A stretch of 36,384 bases of DNA from Pseudomonadota bacterium (GCA_029560515.1 JAKQKT010000481.1:1-36384), one strand, 5' to 3'. Counted from the first letter of the stretch, positions 1-7,841 are shown. Program-made: numbers and translations. The notes: generated by a model not told the origin, from the letters alone.

Positions 1-1625
1 AAATCATCGAGGATGTAGTCCAGCATTGCGCTGGCAAAACGCGGGTGCGCGTATAGCTTCTTCTTCTCGATTCCGCCTTGCTGCACTTCGATATCCGCCA
101 ACGCCTGTTGCAGTTGCATCTTGTAACGGGTTGCGATTTCCTCGCGAATCAGGCGCAGGGTATAGCCATCGGCGATTGATGCGTTGTAGTAGTACTTGTG
201 GATGTAGTCGCCGAACAGGGCCTTAGATTGGAGTTGTTCGCCGATCAGTGGTGTACCAGTCAGACCGATCTTGATTGCGTTGCGGTCGGATTGTTCCAGG
301 TTTGCGAGAAAGCTGCCCTTCGGGTTGTAGCTACGATGCACTTCGTCGAGGAAATACACGCGCTGGACGTTGAGGGCATAGTCTGCTGTTGCGGCGATCT
401 CTGGATCGTCCTTGAACTTCTGGATATTGACCACGGTGATTTCCGACTCACCTCGGTCGTTGTCAACCGCCACAGCCTTCTTTATGTCGCGGGCAAATTC
501 TTCGCGACTTTCAATGACATTGACGCTGAGGCCGCGCATTATAAACTCGTCGCGGGCTTGCCTCCGCAGGTCGAGACGGTCGACGATGAAGTAGAACCGT
601 GCCACTACTCCGCGTTGTTGGAACCAATCGGTAAGAAAGCGCACGTTGTAGTAGGCAAGCGCAGTCTTGCCGCTGCCTTGTGTGTGCCAGATGATGCCCT
701 TGCGCGAACCCGCTTCAAGCCGATCCGCGATGGCGCGTGTGGCGAATAACTGCGGGTAGCGCATGACGTGCTTTTCGATGCCATCATCGGTTGTCAGCCA
801 AGCGAAGGCATAGCGTAGAGCAAAGGCAAGACGCTTCCGGCAGAACAGCGAAGTGAGCAAGCGGTTTGTCGGAGTATCGACAGACTTGTTGCGCTCGAAT
901 TCCGGCGTGTTCTTTATGGCGACGAGGTTGGTGTCGGTCAGTACGTAATTCTCGACGTCTTCATCCAGTGCGCCAACTTCATCGACAAGTTCGCTGGCGC
1001 GTTCCTCTCGGAAATAATTGAAGTGCGCCTCGCCATAGGTAGAGGCGGCATAGAACGCTCCCTGGATTGGCTCGAATTGCCCATCGTCGTATTCCATGTT
1101 GTTGGAGAACGCCATCAGCTGGACAAGATTGAAGAAATGCCGAAACTTTGGATTGGCATGGCGACGATCCATCCTACGACGTTCTTCCAACACGCCGCCG
1201 GGGTTCATACGCTTTTTCACTTCGACAAACGCTAGTGGCAGGCCATTGACCAACAGCGTGATGTCGGGCCGGAAGTTGTCCTCGCCGTTCTCGAACGGCA
1301 GTTCGGTAACTACATGCCAACTATTGTTGTCGAGGTTGTCAAAGTCGAAGATGCGCACGCCTGCGCGTGCGGTGAGGCGCTGATGGAAACTGCGTCCAAC
1401 ATCTTCACCTGCTAGCTTTAGGTGGAGTTCGTTGAGTAAGGCTGGGACGTCCTCACGACGAAGTTCGGGATTGATGCGCAGAACAGCTTCCTCGAAAAGC
1501 TCGGGAAAGATGTTGTTCCGTACGTCCCATTGGGCGTGCTTTAACGAGACGTATTTGTACCCAAGCCGAGTCAGGTGCAGAAGCGCTGGGATCTTGACTC
1601 GGGAGTCTTCGTTGAACGGCGTCAC
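1..1625 (-). CDS. hsdR: Type I restriction enzyme R subunit HsdR, 5' part (gene continues past left edge)
   Basis: Reading the minus strand from a GTG at 1625 gives about 541 uninterrupted codons to the window edge, with no stop or frameshift. HsdR is the ATP-driven translocase and nuclease of type I restriction complexes and acts with HsdM and HsdS. Visible in order: N-terminus VTPFNEDSRVKIPAL typical of the family; the PD-(D/E)xK nuclease with PDITLLVNGLPLAFVEVKK; a Walker A motif TQGSGKTAL; a DEAH-like box FLDEVHRSYNP; and motif III GLTGTPLIG followed by FGDYIHKYYYNASI. The GTG start fits the family N-terminus, although the ribosome-binding site is weak; a TTG at 1634 is in frame and a TGA closes the frame just upstream. 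No hsdM or hsdS lies upstream, so if partners exist they are to the left of the window. Confidence 0.95.
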   Translation of the reverse strand, partial: MTPFNEDSRVKIPALLHLTRLGYKYVSLKHAQWDVRNNIFPELFEEAVLRINPELRREDVPALLNELHLKLAGEDVGRSFHQRLTARAGVRIFDFDNLDNNSWHVVTELPFENGEDNFRPDITLLVNGLPLAFVEVKKRMNPGGVLEERRRMDRRHANPKFRHFFNLVQLMAFSNNMEYDDGQFEPIQGAFYAASTYGEAHFNYFREERASELVDEVGALDEDVENYVLTDTNLVAIKNTPEFERNKSVDTPTNRLLTSLFCRKRLAFALRYAFAWLTTDDGIEKHVMRYPQLFATRAIADRLEAGSRKGIIWHTQGSGKTALAYYNVRFLTDWFQQRGVVARFYFIVDRLDLRRQARDEFIMRGLSVNVIESREEFARDIKKAVAVDNDRGESEITVVNIQKFKDDPEIAATADYALNVQRVYFLDEVHRSYNPKGSFLANLEQSDRNAIKIGLTGTPLIGEQLQSKALFGDYIHKYYYNASIADGYTLRLIREEIATRYKMQLQQALADIEVQQGGIEKKKLYAHPRFASAMLDYILDD

Positions 1626-2024
1626 CTGGAGCAACCCCGTGTATCAAAAGATCTCAAGTGCCTGATGGCGATTGAAATCGACTTAATTGTCAGGATTTCA
1701 GCTGCTTTGGTCGATATCGATAGTGCCATCTGTTTCCCCGTCCGACTGAGGAGGATAGTACAAGATATTCAATTTCTACGCTTCTGATCGTCCCAAATAG
1801 ACCGCTGGCACCGTATCCGAGACGGCTCAATCACTAGCTACATCTACGACCCCAGTACGGCCAGCCTGGTATTGCAGGTTAAGTAACATCCGTTTCCAGT
1901 TGCTCACCTGAAGTCTAGCTTGCTGCTGGCATTGATCGGTATTGACCTGAATTTCGATCCAATTTAGTGCTGATCAACAGCAACCAGTAATTTCCTGCAT
2001 CTGTATTTCTGAAAATCAGAACTG

Positions 2025-2060
2025 AAAACTTAGTTCCTCCAAAAAAAACTTAGTTCCTCC
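2025..2060. repeat. Direct repeat of 16 bp with 20-bp period
   Basis: The 16-mer AAAACTTAGTTCCTCC occurs at 2025-2040 and again at 2045-2060, separated by AAAA. The second copy follows an A8 run (2041-2048) and merges into a C8 run (2059-2066). It may be a slippage duplication or the scar of an insertion. No matching copy was noticed elsewhere in the window. Confidence 0.8.
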
Positions 2061-2092
2061 CCCCCCGTCAGAAAGCCAGCCCACCTCAATCT

Positions 2093-2124
2093 TTTGCCCG
2101 GCATAAATTTTTATGCCGGGCAAA
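2093..2124. repeat. Perfect 32-bp palindrome upstream of alpA (15-bp arms, 2-nt centre)
   Basis: TTTGCCCGGCATAAA (2093-2107) is followed by TT and the exact reverse complement TTTATGCCGGGCAAA (2110-2124). No T-run follows on either strand, so it does not look like an intrinsic terminator. It ends 4 bp before a candidate -35 box of alpA and 64 bp before the alpA start. An operator for AlpA or another element regulator, or a site used by the replication protein encoded downstream, are reasonable guesses. Confidence 0.85.
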
Positions 2125-2128
2125 GCTA

Positions 2129-2156
2129 TTTTCATACAGTTTCTCTACGCTATAGA
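2129..2156 (+). promoter_or_regulatory. Candidate sigma-70 promoter of alpA
   Basis: TTTTCA at 2129-2134 and TATAGA at 2151-2156 are separated by 16 bp, each matching four of six consensus bases. They lie 33-60 bases before the alpA start codon and directly after the palindrome. Predicted by eye only. Confidence 0.4.
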
Positions 2157-2188
2157 GTTGAAGCATCCAAACGAGTGAGGCTTTATAG

Positions 2189-2416
2189 ATGACAAAAAAC
2201 ACCAGCAGCATCCAGATTCTTCGGGCCAAAGAAGTGCAGAGTCGCATAGGGATCGGACGCTCTTCGCTTTACAGTTTTCTTGATCAGAAATCTCCACGTT
2301 ACAACGACGCCTTTCCGAAGCCAATCAAACTTGGAACGTCGGCAGTTGGATGGATCGAATCTGAAATTGATGAATGGATACGTGGGCGTATGACTTCAAG
2401 TCGCACAGGTAAATAA
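2189..2416 (+). CDS. AlpA-family regulator of a mobile element
   Basis: A 75-aa protein with the AlpA signature: ILRAKEVQSRIGIGRSSLYS, then a spacer and FPKPIKLGTSAVGW, ending in ESEIDEWIRGR. AlpA proteins are small winged-helix/MerR-like DNA-binding factors of P4-type satellites and integrative elements; the E. coli prototype activates expression of the cognate integrase. The length is normal for the family. A GAGG sits nine bases before the ATG. It is the first gene of a plus-strand pair with the replication protein at 2548. The strong palindrome and a candidate promoter lie just upstream. No integrase gene is seen, so its target is unknown here. Confidence 0.92.
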   Translation: MTKNTSSIQILRAKEVQSRIGIGRSSLYSFLDQKSPRYNDAFPKPIKLGTSAVGWIESEIDEWIRGRMTSSRTGK

Positions 2417-2547
2417 CCGCAGATGAAGGAAAACAACAGCACTAACTTTTTATGTCAGCGTACTTTGAAATCACAAGAAATTGAATTGTTTTTTTCGGTA
2501 GCGCCCAATAAATAACGCATTGAGAGCGCAAGCGAATATAGGTCTGT

Positions 2548-3657
2548 ATGTTATTCGAAATTAGAATTATTGGAACAGAAATGAGCGTCTGTAGTGAAAC
2601 GCATTTACATAGAGTCAATAAAGAGATTAGCGGCATATTAAAGGAAAGTACGCATTTCTTGGAGAGCACTGGTGATGATGAGCGATGGGTGATAACTGAG
2701 CAGATTGACTGTGCAAGACATGTGCTAGAAATTGACAGCCTGACAAGAAATATCACCCGCTCCAAATTGCCCCTTTTCTCAACAAAGGAGAATTCAAAAA
2801 CAAAACAAGCATGTGCAACAAAATTAGGTCAGAAGTTTCTTAATTGCCTCAATATGGATATTGAGAGAATCAGGTTTCACTATCCAAAGCATAAATTCAG
2901 CCCCTACTTTCAGCTTTACGAAAGGCACATTGCAGGTAAAAATCTAACGGCGACCTCGTTTAATGAGAGCACTGTGGAGGCTTTCAACGCTTGCGTTGCC
3001 AGCATTAGGGCTGGCGCAAAGGGCAAGAAATTCACAGGAGCTCTGGATCATTGCAAGCGTTCATCCAGAAAAAACTATGCCAGTTTATTGAAGTACGTAA
3101 GAGGGCTTCATGACCATCATTCAAAACTCCTCGTCATCAGGCTAGACCTCGAATATAAAAAACAATTTTGCGGGTCATTAAAGCGTAGCGATCCTGTAAG
3201 TTATGCCGAAGCAAAGCAGCACAGAAAGAGTTTTTTCAAGCATCTGAAGAAAGAGCTTGCAGCGTATTGTCTTGCTGGTTATGTCTGGAAACTTGAGTAC
3301 GGAAAAATCAAGTCCTACCACTACCATGTTTTGTTGTTATTGAATGGCCAGCATGTGCGTGAGGATATTACCATCGCTAGACTACTCGGTGAGCACTGGA
3401 AGAACATCATCACGAATGGAGCCGGTTTGTATTTTAATTGCAATGCAAAAAAATTTATGTACAAAAATCGTGGCATCGGCATGATCAGTCATGACGATAA
3501 TGCCATGCGAAAGAATCTGGAGGAAGCTGTATTAAATTACCTTGTGAAAGCGGACTACTACATTAAGTTTTCAGTGAAAGGTGGCCGCGCTTTCGGCAAG
3601 GGAGCCCTGCCAAAGAAATCACCGAGCCGTCTGGGGAGGCCACGAAAGGCGGTTTAA
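2548..3657 (+). CDS. Inovirus Gp2 / YagK-YfjJ-like replication protein
   Basis: A 369-aa lysine-rich protein whose C-terminal half resembles the inovirus Gp2 (YagK/YfjJ C-terminal) family, found in filamentous phages and in integrated or satellite elements beside alpA. The segment KLEYGKIKSYHYHVLLLLNG carries an HxH pair (His258, His260) as in HUH-type rolling-circle initiators, and a tyrosine-rich stretch NYLVKADYYIKF near the C-terminus could hold the nicking tyrosine. Those catalytic roles are inferred from the motif, not established here. The ATG at 2548 has AGG six bases upstream; a second ATG at 2581 with GGAACAG upstream is equally plausible and gives 358 aa. The gene is AT-rich compared with the flanking core genes, consistent with transfer. 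Its stop lies seven bases from that of the opposing gene at 3665. Confidence 0.8.
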   Translation: MLFEIRIIGTEMSVCSETHLHRVNKEISGILKESTHFLESTGDDERWVITEQIDCARHVLEIDSLTRNITRSKLPLFSTKENSKTKQACATKLGQKFLNCLNMDIERIRFHYPKHKFSPYFQLYERHIAGKNLTATSFNESTVEAFNACVASIRAGAKGKKFTGALDHCKRSSRKNYASLLKYVRGLHDHHSKLLVIRLDLEYKKQFCGSLKRSDPVSYAEAKQHRKSFFKHLKKELAAYCLAGYVWKLEYGKIKSYHYHVLLLLNGQHVREDITIARLLGEHWKNIITNGAGLYFNCNAKKFMYKNRGIGMISHDDNAMRKNLEEAVLNYLVKADYYIKFSVKGGRAFGKGALPKKSPSRLGRPRKAV

Positions 3658-3664
3658 GCGTGCC

Positions 3665-4291
3665 CTACGAGCGTTTCTGCACGGCCTCTCTGAAGGCCTC
3701 TCCGAAAGGAGTTTCTTCTTTTGACCAGCGTGAAAGCAAAGATGCCAAATTCGTACTAAGTCGTACTTCTTTGTTAAATATCTCCAAGTCAGGAAATATG
3801 CTCTTGATTGCTACAATCGAATTGCGCCAGCCTTTAGTAGGACGTTTTGTTTCAAGTAATCTGATAATTTCATCTTTCAATGGCTGGTATTTCATGGCTT
3901 TGCGTTTCCCACCTTTCGCCGAATTAACACGGAGTTCTCGCGTTTCGACTGATGGATCGGATTCGCGCCCTAATAAGCCCAAAAAGTAGTGAGCTCGAAT
4001 TAACGCTGGCCAGGCTTGCTCGATGCCTCCTTGCTCAAATGCTTGCTCCGCCTCAAAGCAGTAAGCCAGAGCTCGTTCGATACAAAGTGACCTTGAGCCA
4101 TCGATAAAATCAAAGAATGACTGCTCCTCAATCTTTCGAGCCGATTGGCCTATCTTCATTTTATCCGCGACGCGTTTGCGTACAATCTCGAAACTCATCT
4201 TGCTCTTAGAGAATAGATGGGCTTCGGCCAACTCGCTGTGGATATCTTCCATCGCTTCAGTGAAAGATGGTGGCTTGGCGGAATCTATCAT
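3665..4291 (-). CDS. Uncharacterised accessory protein, 208 aa
   Basis: I do not recognise a family. The protein is soluble, has no signal peptide or membrane segment, and is predicted largely helical. An N-terminal half with a run of charged helices (EIVRKRVADKMKIGQSARKI) leads to a middle part containing AWPALIRAHYFLGLLGRE, then a basic linker NSAKGGKRKAMKY and a C-terminal part LKDEIIRLLETKRPTKGW that could be a small DNA-binding fold. The ATG at 4291 has GGATTAAGA just upstream. It converges on the Gp2-like gene with seven bases between stop codons. Its AT-rich composition and position suggest cargo of the same mobile element. Comparable proteins accompany alpA in proteobacterial islands, but that is recollection rather than a search. 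Confidence 0.75.
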   Translation of the reverse strand: MIDSAKPPSFTEAMEDIHSELAEAHLFSKSKMSFEIVRKRVADKMKIGQSARKIEEQSFFDFIDGSRSLCIERALAYCFEAEQAFEQGGIEQAWPALIRAHYFLGLLGRESDPSVETRELRVNSAKGGKRKAMKYQPLKDEIIRLLETKRPTKGWRNSIVAIKSIFPDLEIFNKEVRLSTNLASLLSRWSKEETPFGEAFREAVQKRS

Positions 4292-4356
4292 TCTTAATCC
4301 ATCGTGACCGTGGCAGTTTCTAGCAGAACTAGTGTGAGCTTATCTCGGCATGACCT

Positions 4357-5160
4357 TCACTTTATTTTTGCGAGTTCTAGCTCAAGTCTTTTGAGTTCGA
4401 CCATTCCGTTTTTGAGATTAAATGTCTCGGTTGCTATTTCTCCTTCTTTCGATCTTATGCGTTCTAATGAGAATTCTTCACCATTAACAGTGCCCAAAAT
4501 AAAAACCATAAATGTAGCTTTGGGGTTAAACCCTTCACGAACGTCATAGCTAGTTAGGTCTGTTAGTGCGATTGTCCGTGTTTCTCCCGGTTTTAAAGGG
4601 GTATCAAGTTGCAAGTCGTATGAGAGGTAGTTTTCACCCTTATTCATTACGGCATACTCATCTTCAGAAGAAACATTTATGCTACTTATCTCTACAGCAG
4701 AATTATTCATTATTTGCACCGTAAAGCTAGTAAATATCCGCTTGCCATTTATTTCACTGGTTCCTAGTTCTATGCTTGGACTGATCTTTACTTTGCGCAC
4801 TACCTGTTCCTGAAATAGTTTCAATTTATCTATTTCCATTTGTGCCTCTAATATCCTTTTGTTAACCAGCGCTTCACCTCTTTTAAGCTCTGAAATATAG
4901 CCGGATAGTCGGGTTGTTTGACCCAGATAATGAAGCTCATCGTAGGTAAGACCATCTAAGATATCGAGAGCCTGCTCTACGGGCAGGAGTCCCGCAGAGT
5001 TGAAAATGTCTTGATTTACCGTCGCTGCTTGATTGGGTGGAAGTTGGTCCTTCATCTCCTTAATGGAGGCAGACAAAGTTTCGCTGCTCGATCCGTCGAG
5101 CCTAGCCTCGCAGCCTGCCAACGCAAACACTAAGAACCCAAGTAGTAATACATTCTTCAT
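4357..5160 (-). CDS. Lipoprotein in the accessory region (DUF6694-like N-terminus)
   Basis: Starting at the ATG at 5160, which has AAAGGTGG a few bases upstream, the 267-aa product begins MKNVLLLGFLVFALAGCEAR: a lipoprotein signal peptide with lipobox LAGC and acylated Cys16. An in-frame ATG at 5253 would bury this signal and is rejected. The mature N-terminus LDGSSSETLSASIKEMKDQL resembles the DUF6694 lipoproteins as I remember them. The middle has a charged, probably coiled-coil stretch (GEALVNKRILEAQMEIDKLK) and the C-terminal half looks like a beta-sandwich with FTVQIMNNSAVEISSINV and a further charged helix at the end. Function is unknown. AT-rich codon use links it to the mobile region rather than to the esterase downstream. 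Confidence 0.82.
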   Translation of the reverse strand: MKNVLLLGFLVFALAGCEARLDGSSSETLSASIKEMKDQLPPNQAATVNQDIFNSAGLLPVEQALDILDGLTYDELHYLGQTTRLSGYISELKRGEALVNKRILEAQMEIDKLKLFQEQVVRKVKISPSIELGTSEINGKRIFTSFTVQIMNNSAVEISSINVSSEDEYAVMNKGENYLSYDLQLDTPLKPGETRTIALTDLTSYDVREGFNPKATFMVFILGTVNGEEFSLERIRSKEGEIATETFNLKNGMVELKRLELELAKIK

Positions 5161-5461
5161 TTTCCACCTTTTTCTTGCTTGATCGATTAGCCAATACTGG
5201 CATTTGTCTGATCGACTAGCAAAACTCAGTAGGTATGAACGCGAGCCAGCCAAATAAGCACTACTTGTTGGTCTCTTGACGAGGCTTGCTGCTAGAATCT
5301 GGATAAGTAAAGGTAACTATAACGAGTCTATCGATGTGAGTCAGATAGCGAGTCATACGGCGGCAATACATTCACATTAAGCATATTAAACAAATAGATA
5401 CACCAGCTTTGTGGTTGCTGGTGGGCCACCATTCCGCGCGAAAAACAGAAGCATCCAACTC
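5161..5461. other. Intergenic region at the right border of the accessory DNA
   Basis: About 300 bases separate the lipoprotein from the esterase start, both promoters presumably lying here. The composition changes from AT-rich to the local average near 5.4 kb. A perfect inverted repeat, CACCAGC at 5401-5407 and GCTGGTG at 5417-5423 with a 9-nt loop, lies 39 bases before the chosen esterase start. No tRNA, integrase or obvious attachment repeat was found. Confidence 0.5.
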
Positions 5462-6133
5462 TTGAACACTCTGCTCGAAACCCACGAAATCGAAACCGGC
5501 GCGAATCCGTCCATCAGTATTATCTGGCTGCATGGGTTGGGTGCCGATGGTTTTGATTTTGCTCCGATCGTGCCGGAACTCGTGCGCAAGCATTGGCCCG
5601 CGATTCGTTTTATCTTCCCGCATGCTCCCGCACGAGCAGTGACCATCAACAATGGTTTTCGGATGCGCGCCTGGTATGACATCAAGAGTTTCGATTTCAA
5701 CCAGCGTGCCGATGAAACCGGCGTACGCGAGAGCATCGCGCAGGTCGAAGCCCTGATTGCGCGCGAAAACGAACGCGGCATTCCTGCATCGCATATTTTT
5801 CTTGTCGGCTTTTCGCAAGGTGGTGCAATCGCCCTGGCCACCGGCTTGAGGCGTGAAGCAGGACTGGCTGGAATCGTCGCGCTGTCGACTTATTTGCCCA
5901 TGGCCGACAGCACCGCCACTGAGATAACGACGGCAGGTAAAAATACCCCGGTCTTCTGCGCACATGGCAGCGGCGACCCGGTGATCCCGATCGCGATCGG
6001 CAATGCCAGCCATTCGACACTCGTGAAAATCGGAGTGACTTCGAAATGGCATGCTTATCCGATGCAGCATGCTGTATGCGCCGAAGAGATTGCCGATATG
6101 GCCAACTGGCTTGAGCAAAAGCTTATTCCGTAA
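5462..6133 (+). CDS. Carboxylesterase / phospholipase family alpha/beta hydrolase
   Basis: A 223-aa serine hydrolase of the acyl-protein-thioesterase/EstB type, probably hydrolysing short acyl esters or lysophospholipids in the cytoplasm. Visible are the oxyanion-hole strand IIWLHGLGADG, the segment FPHAPARAVTINNG, the nucleophile elbow GFSQGG, the acidic residue in AHGSGDPVIP, and a catalytic His in YPMQHAVCAEE. The usual HGSxD and MxH contexts are kept. The TTG at 5462 gives MNTLLETHEIETG, which matches the normal family N-terminus; an upstream in-frame GTG at 5411 sits inside an inverted repeat and adds 17 residues with no family likeness. The next gene is 74 bases away on the same strand. 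Confidence 0.9.
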   Translation: MNTLLETHEIETGANPSISIIWLHGLGADGFDFAPIVPELVRKHWPAIRFIFPHAPARAVTINNGFRMRAWYDIKSFDFNQRADETGVRESIAQVEALIARENERGIPASHIFLVGFSQGGAIALATGLRREAGLAGIVALSTYLPMADSTATEITTAGKNTPVFCAHGSGDPVIPIAIGNASHSTLVKIGVTSKWHAYPMQHAVCAEEIADMANWLEQKLIP

Positions 6134-6207
6134 TTCCGCTTTTTCCGGCTGCCGTTTATCCTGATGCTCCACTTGCAAGCGAGCGCCCGGGCTTGCATGA
6201 TTCAGGC

Positions 6208-6939
6208 ATGAAAATTCTGATCGCCGATGACGAAGCATTGGCACGCGAGCGCATCGTCGAACTGCTGCGCGACATTCCGGATTGCACCCTCACAGGCCAG
6301 GCGGTGAATGGTCGCGATGCCGTCGAACAGGCCATTGCGCTTCAGGCTGACGTGGTGATCATGGATATTGCAATGCCGGTCATGGATGGACTGGAAGCGG
6401 CAAGACACCTGCAGGAAGTCGCCAATCCGCCCTGCATTATTTTCTGTACTGCGTTCGATGAACATGCACTCGCCGCTTTCGATGCCGCAGCGATTGACTA
6501 TCTGGTGAAGCCGGTTCGAAAGGAACGGCTGCAACAAGCCATCGACAGGGCGAGAGCCCAGCGCGCAGGGCTTGCTTCGACGACCATGAAAATGGCACCG
6601 CTAAAGCGTCGCACGCATCTGAGCGCGAGCCTGCGCGGCAGCCTTCGTCTGATAGCCATCGAGGATATTTATTATCTGCAGGCCGATGAAAAATACGTTG
6701 CCGTGCATCATGCCCGCGGTGAAGACCTGATTGAAGAATCCCTGAAATCACTCGAGCAGGAATTTGCCGATGTTTTTTTGCGCATTCATCGCAACTGCCT
6801 GGTATCGCGCAACGAATTTCTCGAGCTTCGCCGGGATAATGACGGCGGTGTGCTTGCCATTCTTCGCCATGGCAAGCAGGCGCTCGAAGTCAGCCGGCGC
6901 TGTGTGCCCGGCTTACGCGAACAATTGAAGCACCTCTGA
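6208..6939 (+). CDS. AlgR-like LytTR response regulator, without adjacent kinase
   Basis: A 243-aa two-domain regulator. The receiver domain (about residues 1-120) has the acidic pocket DDE at 7-9, phospho-acceptor Asp53 in VIMDIAMPVMDG, Thr in FCTAFDEHA and Lys in YLVKPV. The C-terminal LytTR DNA-binding domain (about 140-240) contains EDIYYLQADEKYVAVH and FLRIHRNCLVSR. The start at 6208 (MKILIADDEALARERI) is preferred over an ATG at 6193 because it matches AlgR family N-termini. The AlgZ-type sensor kinase that normally precedes algR is absent; an esterase lies upstream and mutM starts six bases after the stop, so the two are probably co-transcribed. Target genes cannot be read from the sequence. 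Confidence 0.93.
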   Translation: MKILIADDEALARERIVELLRDIPDCTLTGQAVNGRDAVEQAIALQADVVIMDIAMPVMDGLEAARHLQEVANPPCIIFCTAFDEHALAAFDAAAIDYLVKPVRKERLQQAIDRARAQRAGLASTTMKMAPLKRRTHLSASLRGSLRLIAIEDIYYLQADEKYVAVHHARGEDLIEESLKSLEQEFADVFLRIHRNCLVSRNEFLELRRDNDGGVLAILRHGKQALEVSRRCVPGLREQLKHL

Positions 6940-6945
6940 AAACCC

Positions 6946-7758
6946 ATGCCTGAATTGCCCGAAGTCGAAACTACCCGAGCCGGTTTGGCGCCACATTGCG
7001 AAGGCCGGATCATTCGCAGCGTGATCCTGCGTCGTCCCGATTTGCGCTGGCCAATTCCGAAGGAAATAAAAAAAATCCTGCCCTCGCAATCCATTCTGAA
7101 AGTGCGGCGGCGTGCGAAATATTTATTGATTGATACCGAGCCGGGCAGTGCCTTGCTGCATCTGGGTATGTCGGGTTGCCTGCGTGTCCTTCCAGGCGGA
7201 AGCAAGATCGAAAAACATGATCATGTCGATATCGTGCTCGACAATGACACCCTGATTCGTTTCACCGACCCACGTCGTTTCGGCTGCCTGCTTTGGCAGC
7301 CCGACGGAGAAACCCACGCGCTATTGCAGCATCTCGGCCCCGAACCTCTGTCGAATGACTTCGACGGTGATTACCTGTTCGAGCGCAGCCGTGGCCGCCG
7401 CACACCGATCAAGCATTTTCTGATGGATCAGGCGGTGGTGGTCGGCGTCGGCAATATCTATGCCGCCGAGAGCCTGTTCAGGGCCGGCATCGCACCGGCA
7501 CGCGAAGCGGGCAGCATCAGCCGTTCACGTTATCAGGCACTGGCCGCAGCGGTAAAAAGCATACTGACCTATGCCATCAAACGCGGCGGTACGACCCTGC
7601 GTGATTTCCTGAACGCCGATGGTGCGCCGGGCTATTTCGAACAGGAGCTCTTTGTTTATGGCCGCGAGGGCGAGCCCTGCAAAGTCTGCGGCAAGCCGGT
7701 TCAGGATTTGCGGATGGGTAATCGTGCCAGCGCATGGTGCAAGAAATGCCAGAAATGA
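6946..7758 (+). CDS. mutM: Formamidopyrimidine-DNA glycosylase (Fpg/MutM)
   Basis: Bifunctional glycosylase/AP lyase of base-excision repair that removes 8-oxoguanine and formamidopyrimidines. The 270-aa product has the diagnostic N-terminus MPELPEVETTRAGL, in which Pro2 and Glu3 are catalytic after removal of Met1. It also has the conserved Lys in AKYLLID, the helix-two-turn-helix with VGVGNIYAAESLFRAGI, and a C-terminal zinc finger with CKVCGKPV and WCKKCQK supplying four cysteines. Length is standard. It starts six bases after the LytTR regulator and its stop is 83 bases before the sigma factor gene. Confidence 0.98.
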   Translation: MPELPEVETTRAGLAPHCEGRIIRSVILRRPDLRWPIPKEIKKILPSQSILKVRRRAKYLLIDTEPGSALLHLGMSGCLRVLPGGSKIEKHDHVDIVLDNDTLIRFTDPRRFGCLLWQPDGETHALLQHLGPEPLSNDFDGDYLFERSRGRRTPIKHFLMDQAVVVGVGNIYAAESLFRAGIAPAREAGSISRSRYQALAAAVKSILTYAIKRGGTTLRDFLNADGAPGYFEQELFVYGREGEPCKVCGKPVQDLRMGNRASAWCKKCQK

Positions 7759-7809
7759 ACCTTTTTCGTGACAATTCGTAACAATATCCCGATTCGGCTT
7801 ACACTAGCG

Positions 7810-7826
7810 GTCTAACCCGCTTAGAC
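7810..7826. promoter_or_regulatory. Small inverted repeat in the leader of the ECF sigma gene
   Basis: GTCTAA (7810-7815) and TTAGAC (7821-7826) are exact inverted arms around CCCGC, 15 bases before the sigma factor ATG and just ahead of its GGAACGGGGAA ribosome-binding region. TACACT at 7800-7805 could be a -10 box, but the -35 is unconvincing. It may be an operator or leader hairpin. Confidence 0.35.
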
Positions 7827-7841
7827 GGGAACGGGGAATTC

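Larger units (their letters stand above)
1626..2188. other. Gene-poor stretch between hsdR and alpA, with a short coding-like relic
   Basis: No convincing gene lies in these 563 bases. On the plus strand a frame from 1788 to the TAA at 1884-1886 reads like a protein tail (SSQIDRWHRIRDGSITSY, then IYDPSTASLVLQVK) but has no start and a TGA immediately before it, so it may be the remnant of a gene cut off by rearrangement; I do not recognise the family. The right half is AT-rich and holds a duplicated 16-mer, an A8 and a C8 run, a long palindrome and a likely alpA promoter, listed separately. The stretch probably marks a junction between modules of the accessory region. Confidence 0.5.

Noticed and set aside
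198-749. Long plus-strand frames across 26-1665
   Set aside because: They run antisense to a continuous HsdR reading frame with all expected motifs on the minus strand.
1891-1990. Possible insertion-sequence end near GCTGATCAACAGC
   Set aside because: No transposase frame, second end or target duplication could be found, so an insertion sequence cannot be supported.
5411-5461. GTG at 5411 as esterase start
   Set aside because: It lies in an inverted repeat and adds residues without family likeness; the TTG at 5462 fits the family.
5372-6244. 290-codon minus-strand frame opposite the esterase
   Set aside because: Antisense shadow; the plus-strand frame has a complete serine-hydrolase motif set and the minus product looks like no protein family.
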